Part shown: one piece after another, positions 15,406 to 23,420 of the stretch
Layout of the letters: each line of letters starts with the position of its first letter
Position numbering within the stretch: position 1 is the first letter of the stretch
Source: Desulfocapsa sp.
Lineage (GTDB): Bacteria > Desulfobacterota > Desulfobulbia > Desulfobulbales > Desulfocapsaceae
NCBI GenBank assembly: GCA_029934815.1
Contig: JAOZLM010000003.1
Coordinates: forward strand, 1 to 26,995
DNA length: 26,995 nucleotides
Reading direction: 5' to 3'
Made by a program: the position numbers and the translations under genes
The notes under the pieces: model-generated
Databases searched by the model: none
What the model saw: the letters and a program-made list of their open reading frames with translations, nothing else
What the model was told of the DNA's origin: nothing

Positions 15406-15531
15406 GATGGCGTCGTAAAAACTCTTCATTCTCTTCGTCACTGCAAATTTGCTGTCGTTACGACGTACTTAAGTACGCCTCACTCCATCAAATATGCGTT
15501 CCTCGAGTATGAAGGTTTTTCCTTAGCCATC
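15406..15531. repeat. Candidate dispersed palindromic element with inverted ends
   Basis: The ends 15406-15427 and 15511-15531 form an imperfect inverted repeat: GATGGC, five varied bases, AAAAA, then TTC matched by GAA..TTTTT..GCCATC. Inside is a perfect palindrome CGTACTTAAGTACG (15464-15477). Intergenic sequences resembling GATGGCGTCGTAAAAA recur in related sulfate-reducer genomes (recalled, not searched). It carries no transposase and is small enough to be a MITE-like or REP-like element. Confidence 0.5.
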
Positions 15532-15651
15532 AGAAATTTCACTTTTTTACGAGCTTATCTTTTTGATGAGCAGTATACCGCTGTTTTTCCATTGTTGAAA
15601 TCAAGAAAATGTTGCTTTTTCGCAGGCAGTTACTAGATTGTAAAAACTTTA

Positions 15652-15725
15652 GTACCTTATAAATTCTTTTCGTGTTTTTTCGAAAAGAATTTGGTGAAGG
15701 TACTTTCACCCCTCAAGGGGGGTAC
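15652..15725 (+). promoter_or_regulatory. Structured region upstream of lysC with competing stems
   Basis: A long hairpin joins 15652-15658 to 15697-15703 (7 bp) and 15661-15672 to 15681-15692 (12 bp, perfect), separated by a small internal loop. Downstream, CCCC (15709-15712) and GGGG (15717-15720) make a short stem, and GTAC at 15700-15703 could instead pair with GTAC at 15722-15725, which excludes the outer 7-bp stem. Such mutually exclusive stems suit a cis-acting RNA, but transcription through this stretch is not established. Confidence 0.4.
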
Positions 15726-15747
15726 TATACTGAGTGCCGGCTTACCG

Positions 15748-15777
15748 TTCATCACCGGTGTTACAGTACTATATAAA
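15748..15777 (+). promoter_or_regulatory. Weak candidate promoter for lysC
   Basis: TATAAA (15772-15777) is a good -10; TTCATC (15748-15753), 18 bases earlier, is only a fair -35. Transcription from here would start near 15784 and exclude the large upstream hairpin. Confidence 0.25.
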
Positions 15778-15837
15778 TAATTATTCAGATAATGCATAGA
15801 AAGCTTTTCACAAAGGTTGCTGTGCATTCTTCTATAT

Positions 15838-15853
15838 TGGTGATGTGTCACCA
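15838..15853 (+). promoter_or_regulatory. Hairpin next to the lysC ribosome-binding site
   Basis: TGGTGA (15838-15843) and TCACCA (15848-15853) form a perfect 6-bp stem with a 4-base loop. GAGG at 15857-15860, the likely ribosome site for the ATG at 15871, begins four bases later. The stem could affect translation initiation. Confidence 0.4.
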
Positions 15854-15870
15854 GTCGAGGTTCAGATAAA

Positions 15871-17118
15871 ATGGCGTTAATTATTCAAAAATTCGGGGGA
15901 ACTTCTGTTGCTGACCCTGAAAAAATTAAAAATGTAGCCAAACGGGTACTTGCCAAAAAAAAAGACGGCAATCAAATGGTTGTGGTTCTTTCTGCCATGT
16001 CAGGAGAAACCAATCGCCTTACCGATTTCGCTCTTGCCATGCAGGATATTCCAGACAATCGTGAGATGGATGTTCTTCTGTCGTCAGGAGAGCAGGTTAC
16101 TATTTCACTGTTTGCCATGGCCGTTAAAGCCCTAGGTGACGACTGCATTTCATTTTTAGGTGATCAGGTAAAGATTGAAACAGATTCCTCTCACACTAAA
16201 GCACGTATTGAGAATATTGATGGTGACCGAATCACCGAGGCACTAAACAGTGGCAAAGTTGTTGTTGTTGCCGGATTTCAGGGTGTTGCTGAGAATGGCG
16301 ATATAACTACTCTTGGCCGAGGTGGATCCGACACTACAGCAGTAGCTCTGGCGGCCGCATTGAAAGCTGATGCATGTGAGATCTTTACTGATGTGGAAGG
16401 AGTTTACACCACTGACCCGAATATCTGTAGTTCAGCCATAAAAATTGATAGAATTTCGTATGATGAGATGCTTGAACTTGCAAGCCTTGGAGCTAAAGTT
16501 CTAGATATCAGATCCGTAACTTTTGCAAAACAGTATAACGTTCCGGTTCATGTTCGTTCCACTTTCACAGAAACTGAAGGAACATGGGTTGTTAAGGAGG
16601 ACAAAGAAATGGAAGGTAAAGTTGTTTCCGGTGTAACTTATAATAGAAACGAGGCTCGTGTCACTATTTCGGGAGTTCCTGATCAGCCCGGTATTGCTTC
16701 CAAAATTTTCACTCCAATCTCCAACGCTGATATCATTGTAGATATGATTATCCAGAATCAGGATACTGGTAACGGTATGACTGATATGACATTTACGGTA
16801 ATTCGAAGTGACTATAAGCGTACTTTAAAGCTTCTTGAAACCGTTGCTGAAGAGACTGGCGCAACAGGTGGCATCCATGGTTCTGACGCAATCACCAAAA
16901 TTTCTATTGTTGGTGTTGGAATGGTTAACCACTCAGGAATCGCAACCACCATGTTTTCCATTCTATCAAGGGAGGGCATCAACATATCTATGATTTCTAC
17001 TTCTGAAATTAAGGTATCCTGTATTATTGAAGAGAAATATACAGAACTTGCCGTACGAGCGCTCCATGATGCCTTTGAGCTTGGCAGAGAAAGCGTCCCT
17101 GAAGAAGAAACTTTGTAA
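15871..17118 (+). CDS. lysC: Aspartate kinase
   Basis: A 415-residue enzyme that phosphorylates aspartate, the entry step to lysine, methionine, threonine and diaminopimelate. The kinase domain has KFGGTS (7-12), SSGEQVTISLFAMA, TLGRGGSDTTAVALAAAL and the FTDVEGVYTTDPN segment. Two ACT domains follow (about 265-340 and 345-410), the second with ISTSEIKVSCIIEEKYTELAVRALHDAF; these normally give feedback inhibition by lysine and/or threonine. Length is usual. The ATG is supported by GAGG ten bases before it. It starts the compact lysC-cimA-HhH-miaA-recJ operon; cimA begins 16 bases after its stop. The leader is rich in hairpins but does not show the conserved blocks of a lysine riboswitch. Confidence 0.95.
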   Translation: MALIIQKFGGTSVADPEKIKNVAKRVLAKKKDGNQMVVVLSAMSGETNRLTDFALAMQDIPDNREMDVLLSSGEQVTISLFAMAVKALGDDCISFLGDQVKIETDSSHTKARIENIDGDRITEALNSGKVVVVAGFQGVAENGDITTLGRGGSDTTAVALAAALKADACEIFTDVEGVYTTDPNICSSAIKIDRISYDEMLELASLGAKVLDIRSVTFAKQYNVPVHVRSTFTETEGTWVVKEDKEMEGKVVSGVTYNRNEARVTISGVPDQPGIASKIFTPISNADIIVDMIIQNQDTGNGMTDMTFTVIRSDYKRTLKLLETVAEETGATGGIHGSDAITKISIVGVGMVNHSGIATTMFSILSREGINISMISTSEIKVSCIIEEKYTELAVRALHDAFELGRESVPEEETL

Positions 17119-17134
17119 CGAGAAAACAAATACC

Positions 17135-18739
17135 ATGACCAGACAAATAGATATATACGACACAACATTACGCGATGGAACACAGGCTGAAAACTTCAAC
17201 CTTTCCGTTACCGATAAGATCCGTATCAGCCATAAGCTTGATGATATGGGGATTGACTATATAGAAGGCGGATGGCCCGGATCTAATCCTCTGGCTGTTG
17301 AATACTTTAAGGCTATGCAAAGTGAAACCCTCAAGCATGCGAAACTTACAGCCTTTGGCGCAACGAGAATGTTTAGCAACTCTGTTGAAGATGACAAAAC
17401 CGTTCAGGCGCTTCTGGCTGCTAAAACTCCGGTGATAACCATCTTTGGTAAATCGTGGGATATACACGTCCACGACGCACTACGTATCGAACTTGAAGAT
17501 AATTTGCTAATCATTGAAGAGACTCTTGCCTATTTAAAACCACACGTTCAGGAACTGTTTTACGATGCCGAACATTTTTTTGATGGTTTTAAAAAGAATG
17601 CTGAATATGCACTTGCCACTCTTGGTAAAGCCATTGATGGCGGAGCTGAATGTCTTGTCCTTTGTGATACAAATGGCGGGATGCTTCCCCATGAGTTACC
17701 ACCTATCCTTGAGCGAGTTCAAGGTTTTCTGAAAGATCGAAACAGTGATGTTGAACTAGGTATTCATGCACATAATGACTCAGAAACAGCTGTGGCCAAT
17801 TCACTTCTTGCATTAAGTCTTGGCGTTAAGCAGGTGCAGGGTACTATCAATGGGTATGGAGAGCGTTGCGGAAACGGAAACCTTACCTCTATAATCCCTG
17901 CAGTTGGCCTTAAAATGGGATATGAGTGCGAGGCAGTCAAAAACATAGACAAACTTTACGACACTGCCATGCTTGTGGATGAGCTTGCAAATCTTCCGCA
18001 CAATAAATACCAGCCCTACGTTGGAAGATCAGCTTTTGCTCACAAAGGTGGAATTCATGTTTCAGCAGTAAAGCGAAACCCTCTCTGCTACGAGCACATA
18101 GAACCTGAAAAAGTAGGTAATATCAGAAGGATTCTAATTTCTGATCAGGCTGGTAAATCCAATGTGGTGCACAAAGCCAAGAAGTTTGGAATAGATCTTG
18201 ATACCAAATCACCGATTGTAGCATCCATTGTAAAAGAATTAAAAGAACTTGAAAATCAGGGATTTCAATATGAAGGTGCGGAAGCATCTTTTGAATTATT
18301 GATGCGCCGTGCAGTTGGCAGCCACGCACATTATTTTACGCTTAATGGTTTCAGGGCGATTAACTCCAAACGTAAAATGGATAAACCTCCCGAAACTGAA
18401 GCGACAATCCGCGTTGAGGTTGGTGGCGAAGAAGTACACACTGCCGCCATGGGCGATGGACCTGTTAATGCATTGGACAAAGCACTTCGTAAAGCACTCA
18501 CCCAGTTCTATCCGGCCTTGGAAGAGGTGGAACTGATTGACTACAAAGTTCGTGTACTTTCTGGTGAGCAGGGAACCGGCGCCCGTGTTCGTGTACTTGT
18601 GGAATCCAAGGATCAGTATGAGCAGTGGGGGACCGTTGGTGTTTCACTCAATATCATCGAAGCATCCTGGCAGGCACTGGTGGATTCAATCAATTACAAA
18701 TTAATGCGCGATGAAAAGCGTAATGAAGCACAGGAATAA
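17135..18739 (+). CDS. cimA: (R)-citramalate synthase
   Basis: A 534-residue Claisen-condensing enzyme that joins pyruvate and acetyl-CoA into (R)-citramalate, opening the threonine-independent isoleucine route. The barrel begins IDIYDTTLRDGTQAENFNLS (5-24); metal and substrate motifs include LVLCDTNGGMLP, LGIHAHNDSETAVANS and GERCGNGNLTSIIPAVGLKMG, the last typical of the CimA branch rather than LeuA. A LeuA-dimer regulatory domain (about 395-530) probably binds isoleucine. The frame is open upstream inside lysC, but the ATG at 17135 gives the family N-terminus. The same lysC-cimA pairing occurs in Geobacter (recalled). Its end overlaps the next gene by 17 bases. Confidence 0.93.
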   Translation: MTRQIDIYDTTLRDGTQAENFNLSVTDKIRISHKLDDMGIDYIEGGWPGSNPLAVEYFKAMQSETLKHAKLTAFGATRMFSNSVEDDKTVQALLAAKTPVITIFGKSWDIHVHDALRIELEDNLLIIEETLAYLKPHVQELFYDAEHFFDGFKKNAEYALATLGKAIDGGAECLVLCDTNGGMLPHELPPILERVQGFLKDRNSDVELGIHAHNDSETAVANSLLALSLGVKQVQGTINGYGERCGNGNLTSIIPAVGLKMGYECEAVKNIDKLYDTAMLVDELANLPHNKYQPYVGRSAFAHKGGIHVSAVKRNPLCYEHIEPEKVGNIRRILISDQAGKSNVVHKAKKFGIDLDTKSPIVASIVKELKELENQGFQYEGAEASFELLMRRAVGSHAHYFTLNGFRAINSKRKMDKPPETEATIRVEVGGEEVHTAAMGDGPVNALDKALRKALTQFYPALEEVELIDYKVRVLSGEQGTGARVRVLVESKDQYEQWGTVGVSLNIIEASWQALVDSINYKLMRDEKRNEAQE

Positions 18740-19169
18740 GCCCCTCGTGGTGAAAGAGGACGCCGCCAGACAATTTGTTTTTGTCTGCTGTGTCCTCTTT
18801 TTTTCAGTTCAATTTTTTCTCCCTTTTTTATCAAACTCTCCAGAGAAAAAAAGCAGCTCACATCTTTTCCAGTCACCAACTGGTTTTCTGTCATTAAGTA
18901 ACAAGATAAATCATCAGGAAGTAAATACTCTTCCACACCTCACTCCATTTTTTTTTAAACCTGTTCCGTTAAATAGTTGCGACAAGAACCTGTTGGTTAC
19001 GATATCAGGTATTGGGCCAGCCCTTGCTGAGAGCATTCTTACAACCAGGAAAAAGATTGGAAGTTTTAAAAGTATGCAGGATTTACTATTGGTGCCAGGT
19101 ATTGGAAAATCCCGAATGGATAAATTTTCACAATCCTTCAGCTTTAAAATCTACCCAACTATCAATTAA
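18723..19169 (+). CDS. Membrane-anchored ComEA-like helix-hairpin-helix protein
   Basis: A 148-residue protein with one N-terminal membrane segment (about 17-36), a Ser/Pro-rich linker and a C-terminal pair of helix-hairpin-helix motifs (about 89-140) containing ISGIGPALAESIL and VPGIGKSRMDKF. This layout matches ComEA-type DNA-binding proteins that sit on the outer face of the membrane. No ComEC or pilin gene is nearby, so competence is not implied by context. An ATG 12 bases earlier (18711) is an alternative start; neither has a good ribosome site and both overlap cimA, so coupled translation is likely. It lies four bases before miaA. Confidence 0.8.
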   Translation: MKHRNKPLVVKEDAARQFVFVCCVLFFSVQFFLPFLSNSPEKKSSSHLFQSPTGFLSLSNKINHQEVNTLPHLTPFFFKPVPLNSCDKNLLVTISGIGPALAESILTTRKKIGSFKSMQDLLLVPGIGKSRMDKFSQSFSFKIYPTIN

Positions 19170-19173
19170 ACAA

Positions 19174-20157
19174 ATGTCTGATACGATATTCCCTGTAAAC
19201 TCACCAATTGTAGCCCTGATAGGGCCAACTGCAATAGGAAAGACTGCACTCTCCATAGAGCTGGCCAAACAGTTTGATTTTGAGGTAATCAGTGTCGATT
19301 CCATGCAGGTCTATAAATATATGGATATAGGCACAGCCAAAATCACCAAAAAAGAAATGGAGGGGATCCCGCATCATTTGATTGATGTGGTAACACCTGA
19401 TCAGGATTTTGATGCAGTTGCTTTTGAAGGGCTGGCTGTAAAAGCCATACAAGATATCTTTGCAAAGGGAAAACGTGTTCTTTTAACCGGAGGAACAGGT
19501 TTATATCTTAAATCACTTGTAGAAGGACTTTCTCAACAACTGCCAACGTTTCCTGATATACGAGCAGAAATCCAGGCACAATTACAGAAGCATGGAAGTA
19601 AGGTGCTACATGAGCAACTAACCGTAATTGACAGTAGTAGCGCAAATAGAATACACATGAACGACACGCAAAGAGTAACTCGAGGTCTTGAAATTTATCG
19701 AGGGACCGGAAAGACATGGTCAGAGCTTCTGGAAAAGCACAGGCAGTCAAAAGAGCTTCGCTTCCGGAATATTCTTACCATTGCGCTAACATGTGACAGG
19801 CAAAAGCTATACCAACGAATAGGGCTACGTTCAGAAATAATGATGCAAAACGGCTTCCAGGAGGAAGTCTCAGACCTCCTTCAAAAAGGGTACAGCCTGG
19901 AAAACAAGTCTATGCGTTCGATTGGCTACAGTCACATGGCAAAGTACCTGTTGGGCGAAATGGATTATGACAAAATGATTCAAATGCTAACTCGCGACAC
20001 GCGTCGGTATGCGAAAAGACAATATACCTGGTTTAAGAAAATTGAAGATATCCACTGGGTAGAAACGAACGACGTTGAGACCATGCCTGACCTTATAGAT
20101 GGGTTTATTTCTCGCGCTGACTCGACTACTTGTGGCACTTCTCAAGAACTATCATGA
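19174..20157 (+). CDS. miaA: tRNA dimethylallyltransferase
   Basis: A 327-residue enzyme that transfers the dimethylallyl group to N6 of A37 in tRNAs reading UNN codons. The P-loop is GPTAIGKT at 17-24; DSMQVYKYMDIGTAK, LLTGGTGLYLKSLVEGL and the C-terminal MRSIGYSHMAKYL and DTRRYAKRQYTWFK segments are family hallmarks. The open frame runs back into the helix-hairpin-helix gene, but the family start matches the ATG at 19174. It ends in an ATGA overlap with recJ. Its product is the substrate of MiaB, whose gene begins at the end of this window but in a different operon. Confidence 0.95.
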   Translation: MSDTIFPVNSPIVALIGPTAIGKTALSIELAKQFDFEVISVDSMQVYKYMDIGTAKITKKEMEGIPHHLIDVVTPDQDFDAVAFEGLAVKAIQDIFAKGKRVLLTGGTGLYLKSLVEGLSQQLPTFPDIRAEIQAQLQKHGSKVLHEQLTVIDSSSANRIHMNDTQRVTRGLEIYRGTGKTWSELLEKHRQSKELRFRNILTIALTCDRQKLYQRIGLRSEIMMQNGFQEEVSDLLQKGYSLENKSMRSIGYSHMAKYLLGEMDYDKMIQMLTRDTRRYAKRQYTWFKKIEDIHWVETNDVETMPDLIDGFISRADSTTCGTSQELS

Positions 20158-21881
20158 ACAGCAGGGACATACCCACATCTTATGTTTTACGCGACGGAAC
20201 AAAAGTAAAGCCATTTATCATAAAAATGCTTGAAAAGCGCGGCATAAAGTCACAGGAAGAAATAGCTAATTACCTTGAGCCACAGTTAAAAGACCTTCCG
20301 CCTCCCGACCTGATGGAAGACTTAGGAAAAGCCTCTGCCATAATAGGGGACAGCATAATAAGCAGGTCACCAATCCTGATCTGGGGTGATTACGATGTGG
20401 ATGGCACTACGGCGACAGCATTACTGCTGCAGTTCCTTGAATCGGTCGGCCATAAGCAAGTGGAGTACTATATCCCAAATCGACTCCTGGAGGGCTATGG
20501 CTTACAAAGCGCCCCGCTGATCAGGGTGGACTCAGAGCAGTGTTCAGATAGCGACAAACTACTTATAACCGTCGATAATGGAATTTCAGCCCACAAAGCT
20601 GTTAAAAAAGCGAAAGAACTTGGCTACAAAGTAATTATCACAGACCATCACACCCCTCCAGAGAAGAGGGTAGCGGCAGACGCAGTTCTCAATCCAAAGC
20701 AGACTATCTGCCATTTTCCAGGGAAAAACCTGGCAGGTGTGGGAGTTGCATTTTATCTGACAATTGGAATTAGAACATATTTGCAAAAGAAACGATACTT
20801 CAACAAGAACCGACTGTCACCAAACCTAAAACAACTTCTTGGCCTTGTAGCTATTGGAACAGTAGCAGACATGGTCGAATTGGACGAAACAAACAGGATA
20901 CTGGTAAGGGCAGGGCTGGAAACGATTGCTAGTAGAGAAAATCCAGGGATTAATGCGCTCTGCAATAAAACGAATCTGGATTGCTCGCTTTTACGGTCAG
21001 AGGATATTTCTTTCCAGTTGGCACCAAAAATCAATGCGGCCGGAAGGCTTGGCTTTGCCGATAAGGCAGTCGCCTTATTAACTTGTAAGTCGAATTTTGA
21101 TGCGGAAACTCTGTCTGCCCAGCTAATTAAGAACAATATAACGCGCAAAGCCATAACGTTAGGCGACCTCTCTGACGCAGTGCATTATGTTGAAAATAGT
21201 GACACTGCCTCAGGGAGCTCAATTATAGTATTAGGAGATTTTCACATAGGTGTTGCGGGGATTGTTGCCTCTAACCTTGTGGATAAATATAAAAAACCAG
21301 CGATTGTTCTTTGCAGACAAGAATCAGGGACTTATAAAGGTTCAGCAAGATCCGTTGAGGGAATCAATCTTTACGATGCGCTGGACAGCTGCAGTGCGCT
21401 ACTTGATGGCTTTGGAGGGCACGCAATGGCTGCAGGGATGAGCTTAAGCGTGGAAAAGGTTGAAGCGTTTAGAGAAAAATTCAACGATTCTGTTTACGCC
21501 CAGTCACAAACCAATGTTGCGACTTTTAATGAAGAGGAAGAAGAAGAGGTTAGTTTGAGTGAATTGTTCAGCGATAAAGTCTTAAGGCAACTTTTACTCC
21601 TTGAGCCTCACGGGATAGGCAATCCACAGCCGGTTTTTCTTGACCGTAACATAGGGCTTAGAAATTTAAAGCGTATAGGGGCAGACAAATCACACCTGAG
21701 AGTCGACATAACTAGCGAAAGTTCTGTGATTAACGGCATAGGGTTTGGGATAGGTGAACTTTGCAAAAAGTGCGAGTCTGAGCAGCCTAAAGGGATCCTT
21801 TATAGTCCGAGCCTAAATTATTTCAGAGGAAAGAGGAACTGGCAGGCAAGGGTGATAGAAATCCAGTTCGACCATGATTAA
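20154..21881 (+). CDS. recJ: Single-stranded-DNA-specific exonuclease RecJ
   Basis: A 575-residue 5'-3' exonuclease of the DHH phosphoesterase family acting in recombination and mismatch repair. Metal-binding motifs are intact: DYDVDG (79-84), TVDNGIS (139-145), DHH at 164-166 and GTVADMVELD (235-244). The DHHA1 domain holds GFGGHAMAAGMS (419-430), and INAAGRLG lies at 293-300. A run of glutamates precedes the C-terminal OB-like domain, which has LLEPHGIGNPQPVF. The ATG at 20154 overlaps the miaA stop as ATGA; an ATG eight codons earlier lies inside miaA and is less likely. It is the last gene of the lysC operon. Confidence 0.95.
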   Translation: MNSRDIPTSYVLRDGTKVKPFIIKMLEKRGIKSQEEIANYLEPQLKDLPPPDLMEDLGKASAIIGDSIISRSPILIWGDYDVDGTTATALLLQFLESVGHKQVEYYIPNRLLEGYGLQSAPLIRVDSEQCSDSDKLLITVDNGISAHKAVKKAKELGYKVIITDHHTPPEKRVAADAVLNPKQTICHFPGKNLAGVGVAFYLTIGIRTYLQKKRYFNKNRLSPNLKQLLGLVAIGTVADMVELDETNRILVRAGLETIASRENPGINALCNKTNLDCSLLRSEDISFQLAPKINAAGRLGFADKAVALLTCKSNFDAETLSAQLIKNNITRKAITLGDLSDAVHYVENSDTASGSSIIVLGDFHIGVAGIVASNLVDKYKKPAIVLCRQESGTYKGSARSVEGINLYDALDSCSALLDGFGGHAMAAGMSLSVEKVEAFREKFNDSVYAQSQTNVATFNEEEEEEVSLSELFSDKVLRQLLLLEPHGIGNPQPVFLDRNIGLRNLKRIGADKSHLRVDITSESSVINGIGFGIGELCKKCESEQPKGILYSPSLNYFRGKRNWQARVIEIQFDHD

Positions 21882-21914
21882 CTACATGGTATTACACACA
21901 AGATAGAAACTATA

Positions 21915-21984
21915 CATAATATACATTATGCGACATAGCAACATTGTTCGATTTAAGGGGTAGCTGCTGAGGCGCCCCTGTCGC
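21915..21984 (+). other. Stem-loops downstream of recJ, possible weak terminator
   Basis: CATAAT (21915-21920) and ATTATG (21925-21930) form one small stem. GCGACA (21930-21935) pairs with TGTCGC (21979-21984) and encloses AGGGG/CCCCT (21956-21960/21975-21979). A T-rich run follows from about 21990. It may end recJ transcription, but the loops are large. Confidence 0.35.
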
Positions 21985-22069
21985 TTAATTCTTTCTTTTT
22001 TAAAATTTATTACTATTATTCGATACAGCGTCAGTTCCACTAACAATAATAAAGCCGGACTACAAGATT

Positions 22070-22726
22070 ATGGCCTTAGCAATATTCGATCTAGACAACA
22101 CACTATTAAGTGGCGATAGCGACCACGGTTGGGGAGAATTCCTTGTATCGAAAAACCTCGTTGATAAAGTTGCCTACAAGCAAGCAAATGAGAAATTTTA
22201 CAAGCAATACAAGCAGGGAAAGCTCAATATTCACGAATATTCCGCCTTCAGCTTTAGGCCGCTGGCCGAGCACTCCTTTGAAGACCTGGCTGTACTGCAT
22301 AACGAATTCATGAAAAAAGTTATCCGCCCTATTATTGGACAAAAGGCGCTTGAACTAGTTGAATTTCATAAACAAAAAGGAAATAAGTTGCTGGTAATTA
22401 CAGCAACGAATAGCTTTATTACACGACCCATTGTCGAAGTTTTTGGTATTAAAGACCTCCTGGCGACAGAACCGAAAATTGTAAACAACCGATATTGTAA
22501 TGAAATTGACGGGATCCCTTGTTTTCACAGTGGAAAAGTATTGCGCCTGCGACATTGGCTAAAAGAAAAACGGCTCAGCCTGAAAGGTAGCTTCTTTTAC
22601 ACTGATTCCCACAACGATTTACCTTTACTAGAGATTGTCGATAACGCTGTAGCGGTTGACCCCGACGACACGCTAAGGGCAATTGCAATTGAAAAAGGAT
22701 GGAAAATTATGTCTCTCTTAGGTTAA
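22070..22726 (+). CDS. HAD-superfamily IB hydrolase, phosphoserine-phosphatase-like
   Basis: A 218-residue HAD phosphatase. Motif I is FDLDNT at 6-11 with the nucleophile Asp7, motif II is Thr111 (VITATNS), motif III is Lys156 (HSGK), and motif IV is DSHNDLP with Asp179 and Asp183. All catalytic residues are present. The helical cap between about 15 and 90 fits subfamily IB, which includes SerB and related phosphatases of small phosphorylated metabolites. The substrate cannot be read from sequence; a role in serine synthesis is possible given serC elsewhere in the window but not shown. It lies alone, 188 bases after recJ and 208 before the stress-protein gene, with no strong ribosome site. 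Confidence 0.85.
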   Translation: MALAIFDLDNTLLSGDSDHGWGEFLVSKNLVDKVAYKQANEKFYKQYKQGKLNIHEYSAFSFRPLAEHSFEDLAVLHNEFMKKVIRPIIGQKALELVEFHKQKGNKLLVITATNSFITRPIVEVFGIKDLLATEPKIVNNRYCNEIDGIPCFHSGKVLRLRHWLKEKRLSLKGSFFYTDSHNDLPLLEIVDNAVAVDPDDTLRAIAIEKGWKIMSLLG

Positions 22727-22934
22727 GTAGCTACCTGACGTACTACATTAACAAACGGATTTAACGTCCTGCAAAGTGCCTTGTGTTGGTTCGCAGATTG
22801 CGGCTTCATTTCAATTCAACAAGGTCTGGATTTTGTGGGATTCAAGTTTTTTCAACACCCTACCCTGACGAGCTAACTATAACCAAATAGTAACTTGTTC
22901 ATTTTTTTTAATTTCCTATTACAAGGAGCTTAAT

Positions 22935-23420
22935 ATGACAACAAATCATGAAACAAAACCTATCCTTGTCGCTATTGATTTCTCAGTTGATTCTGAAGCA
23001 GCATTGCTCTGGGCAAATAATTATACTAAATGCACAAACTCACCATTAATTATTCTTCACGTTATACACGATCCAGCTGACGCTCCTGGCTTTTACCAAA
23101 ACGGCTCTGACTGGTCGAAACCTATGATTGATGTTGCAACGAGTATGACCGATGATTTCATGAAGAGTATGTACGAGAAACACCCCTCGCTCACAGGTAT
23201 CCACGAAGCAGAGATCCACCTATTCAAAGGCCTCCCTCCTGGTCGGATAATCGAATTTGCCGAAAAAAGTCATGCACAGATTATTGTAATGGGCAGCTGC
23301 GGTAAAAGCGGTATAAAGCACATATTGCTTGGGTCAGTGGCTGAACGTGTTGCTCAACTTTCCACAGTACCCGTTGTAATAGTAAAAAAACCACTGGATG
23401 ACGAGAATACAAATGAATAG
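22935..23420 (+). CDS. Universal stress protein, ATP-binding type
   Basis: A 161-residue UspA-fold protein. PILVAIDFSVDSEAAL opens the fold with Asp15, and residues 120-134 (GSCGKSGIKHILLGS) match the G-2x-G-9x-G-S motif for ATP binding, so it belongs to the ATP-binding class. AAGGAG lies about eight bases before the ATG. Its 3' end overlaps the Na+/phosphate cotransporter gene by eight bases, so the two are cotranscribed. This suggests it senses energy state or adjusts the transporter, but that is inference. Confidence 0.9.
   Translation: MTTNHETKPILVAIDFSVDSEAALLWANNYTKCTNSPLIILHVIHDPADAPGFYQNGSDWSKPMIDVATSMTDDFMKSMYEKHPSLTGIHEAEIHLFKGLPPGRIIEFAEKSHAQIIVMGSCGKSGIKHILLGSVAERVAQLSTVPVVIVKKPLDDENTNE

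Larger units (their letters stand above)
15387..15870. other. Intergenic region between trmL and lysC with repeat element and structured leader
   Basis: A 484-base spacer between two divergent genes. 15406-15531 looks like a palindromic repeat element and 15652-15853 is dense in stem-loops, both described separately. The interval 15532-15651 shows nothing I can name. A 64-codon minus-strand frame crosses the leader but has no family features. Confidence 0.7.

Noticed and set aside
15657..15851. Minus-strand 64-codon frame in the lysC leader
   Set aside because: It spans the hairpins, has no family similarity that I recognise and is best explained as chance in a repeat-like region.
15650..15870. 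Lysine riboswitch upstream of lysC
   Set aside because: The leader is structured, but I could not find the conserved internal-loop and junction blocks of the lysine riboswitch; hairpins alone are not enough.
22779..22824. Stem-loop between the HAD and stress-protein genes
   Set aside because: CCTTGT/ACAAGG with an inner CGCA/TGCG is possible, but the stems are short, the loop is large and there is no T-run; no function is supported.
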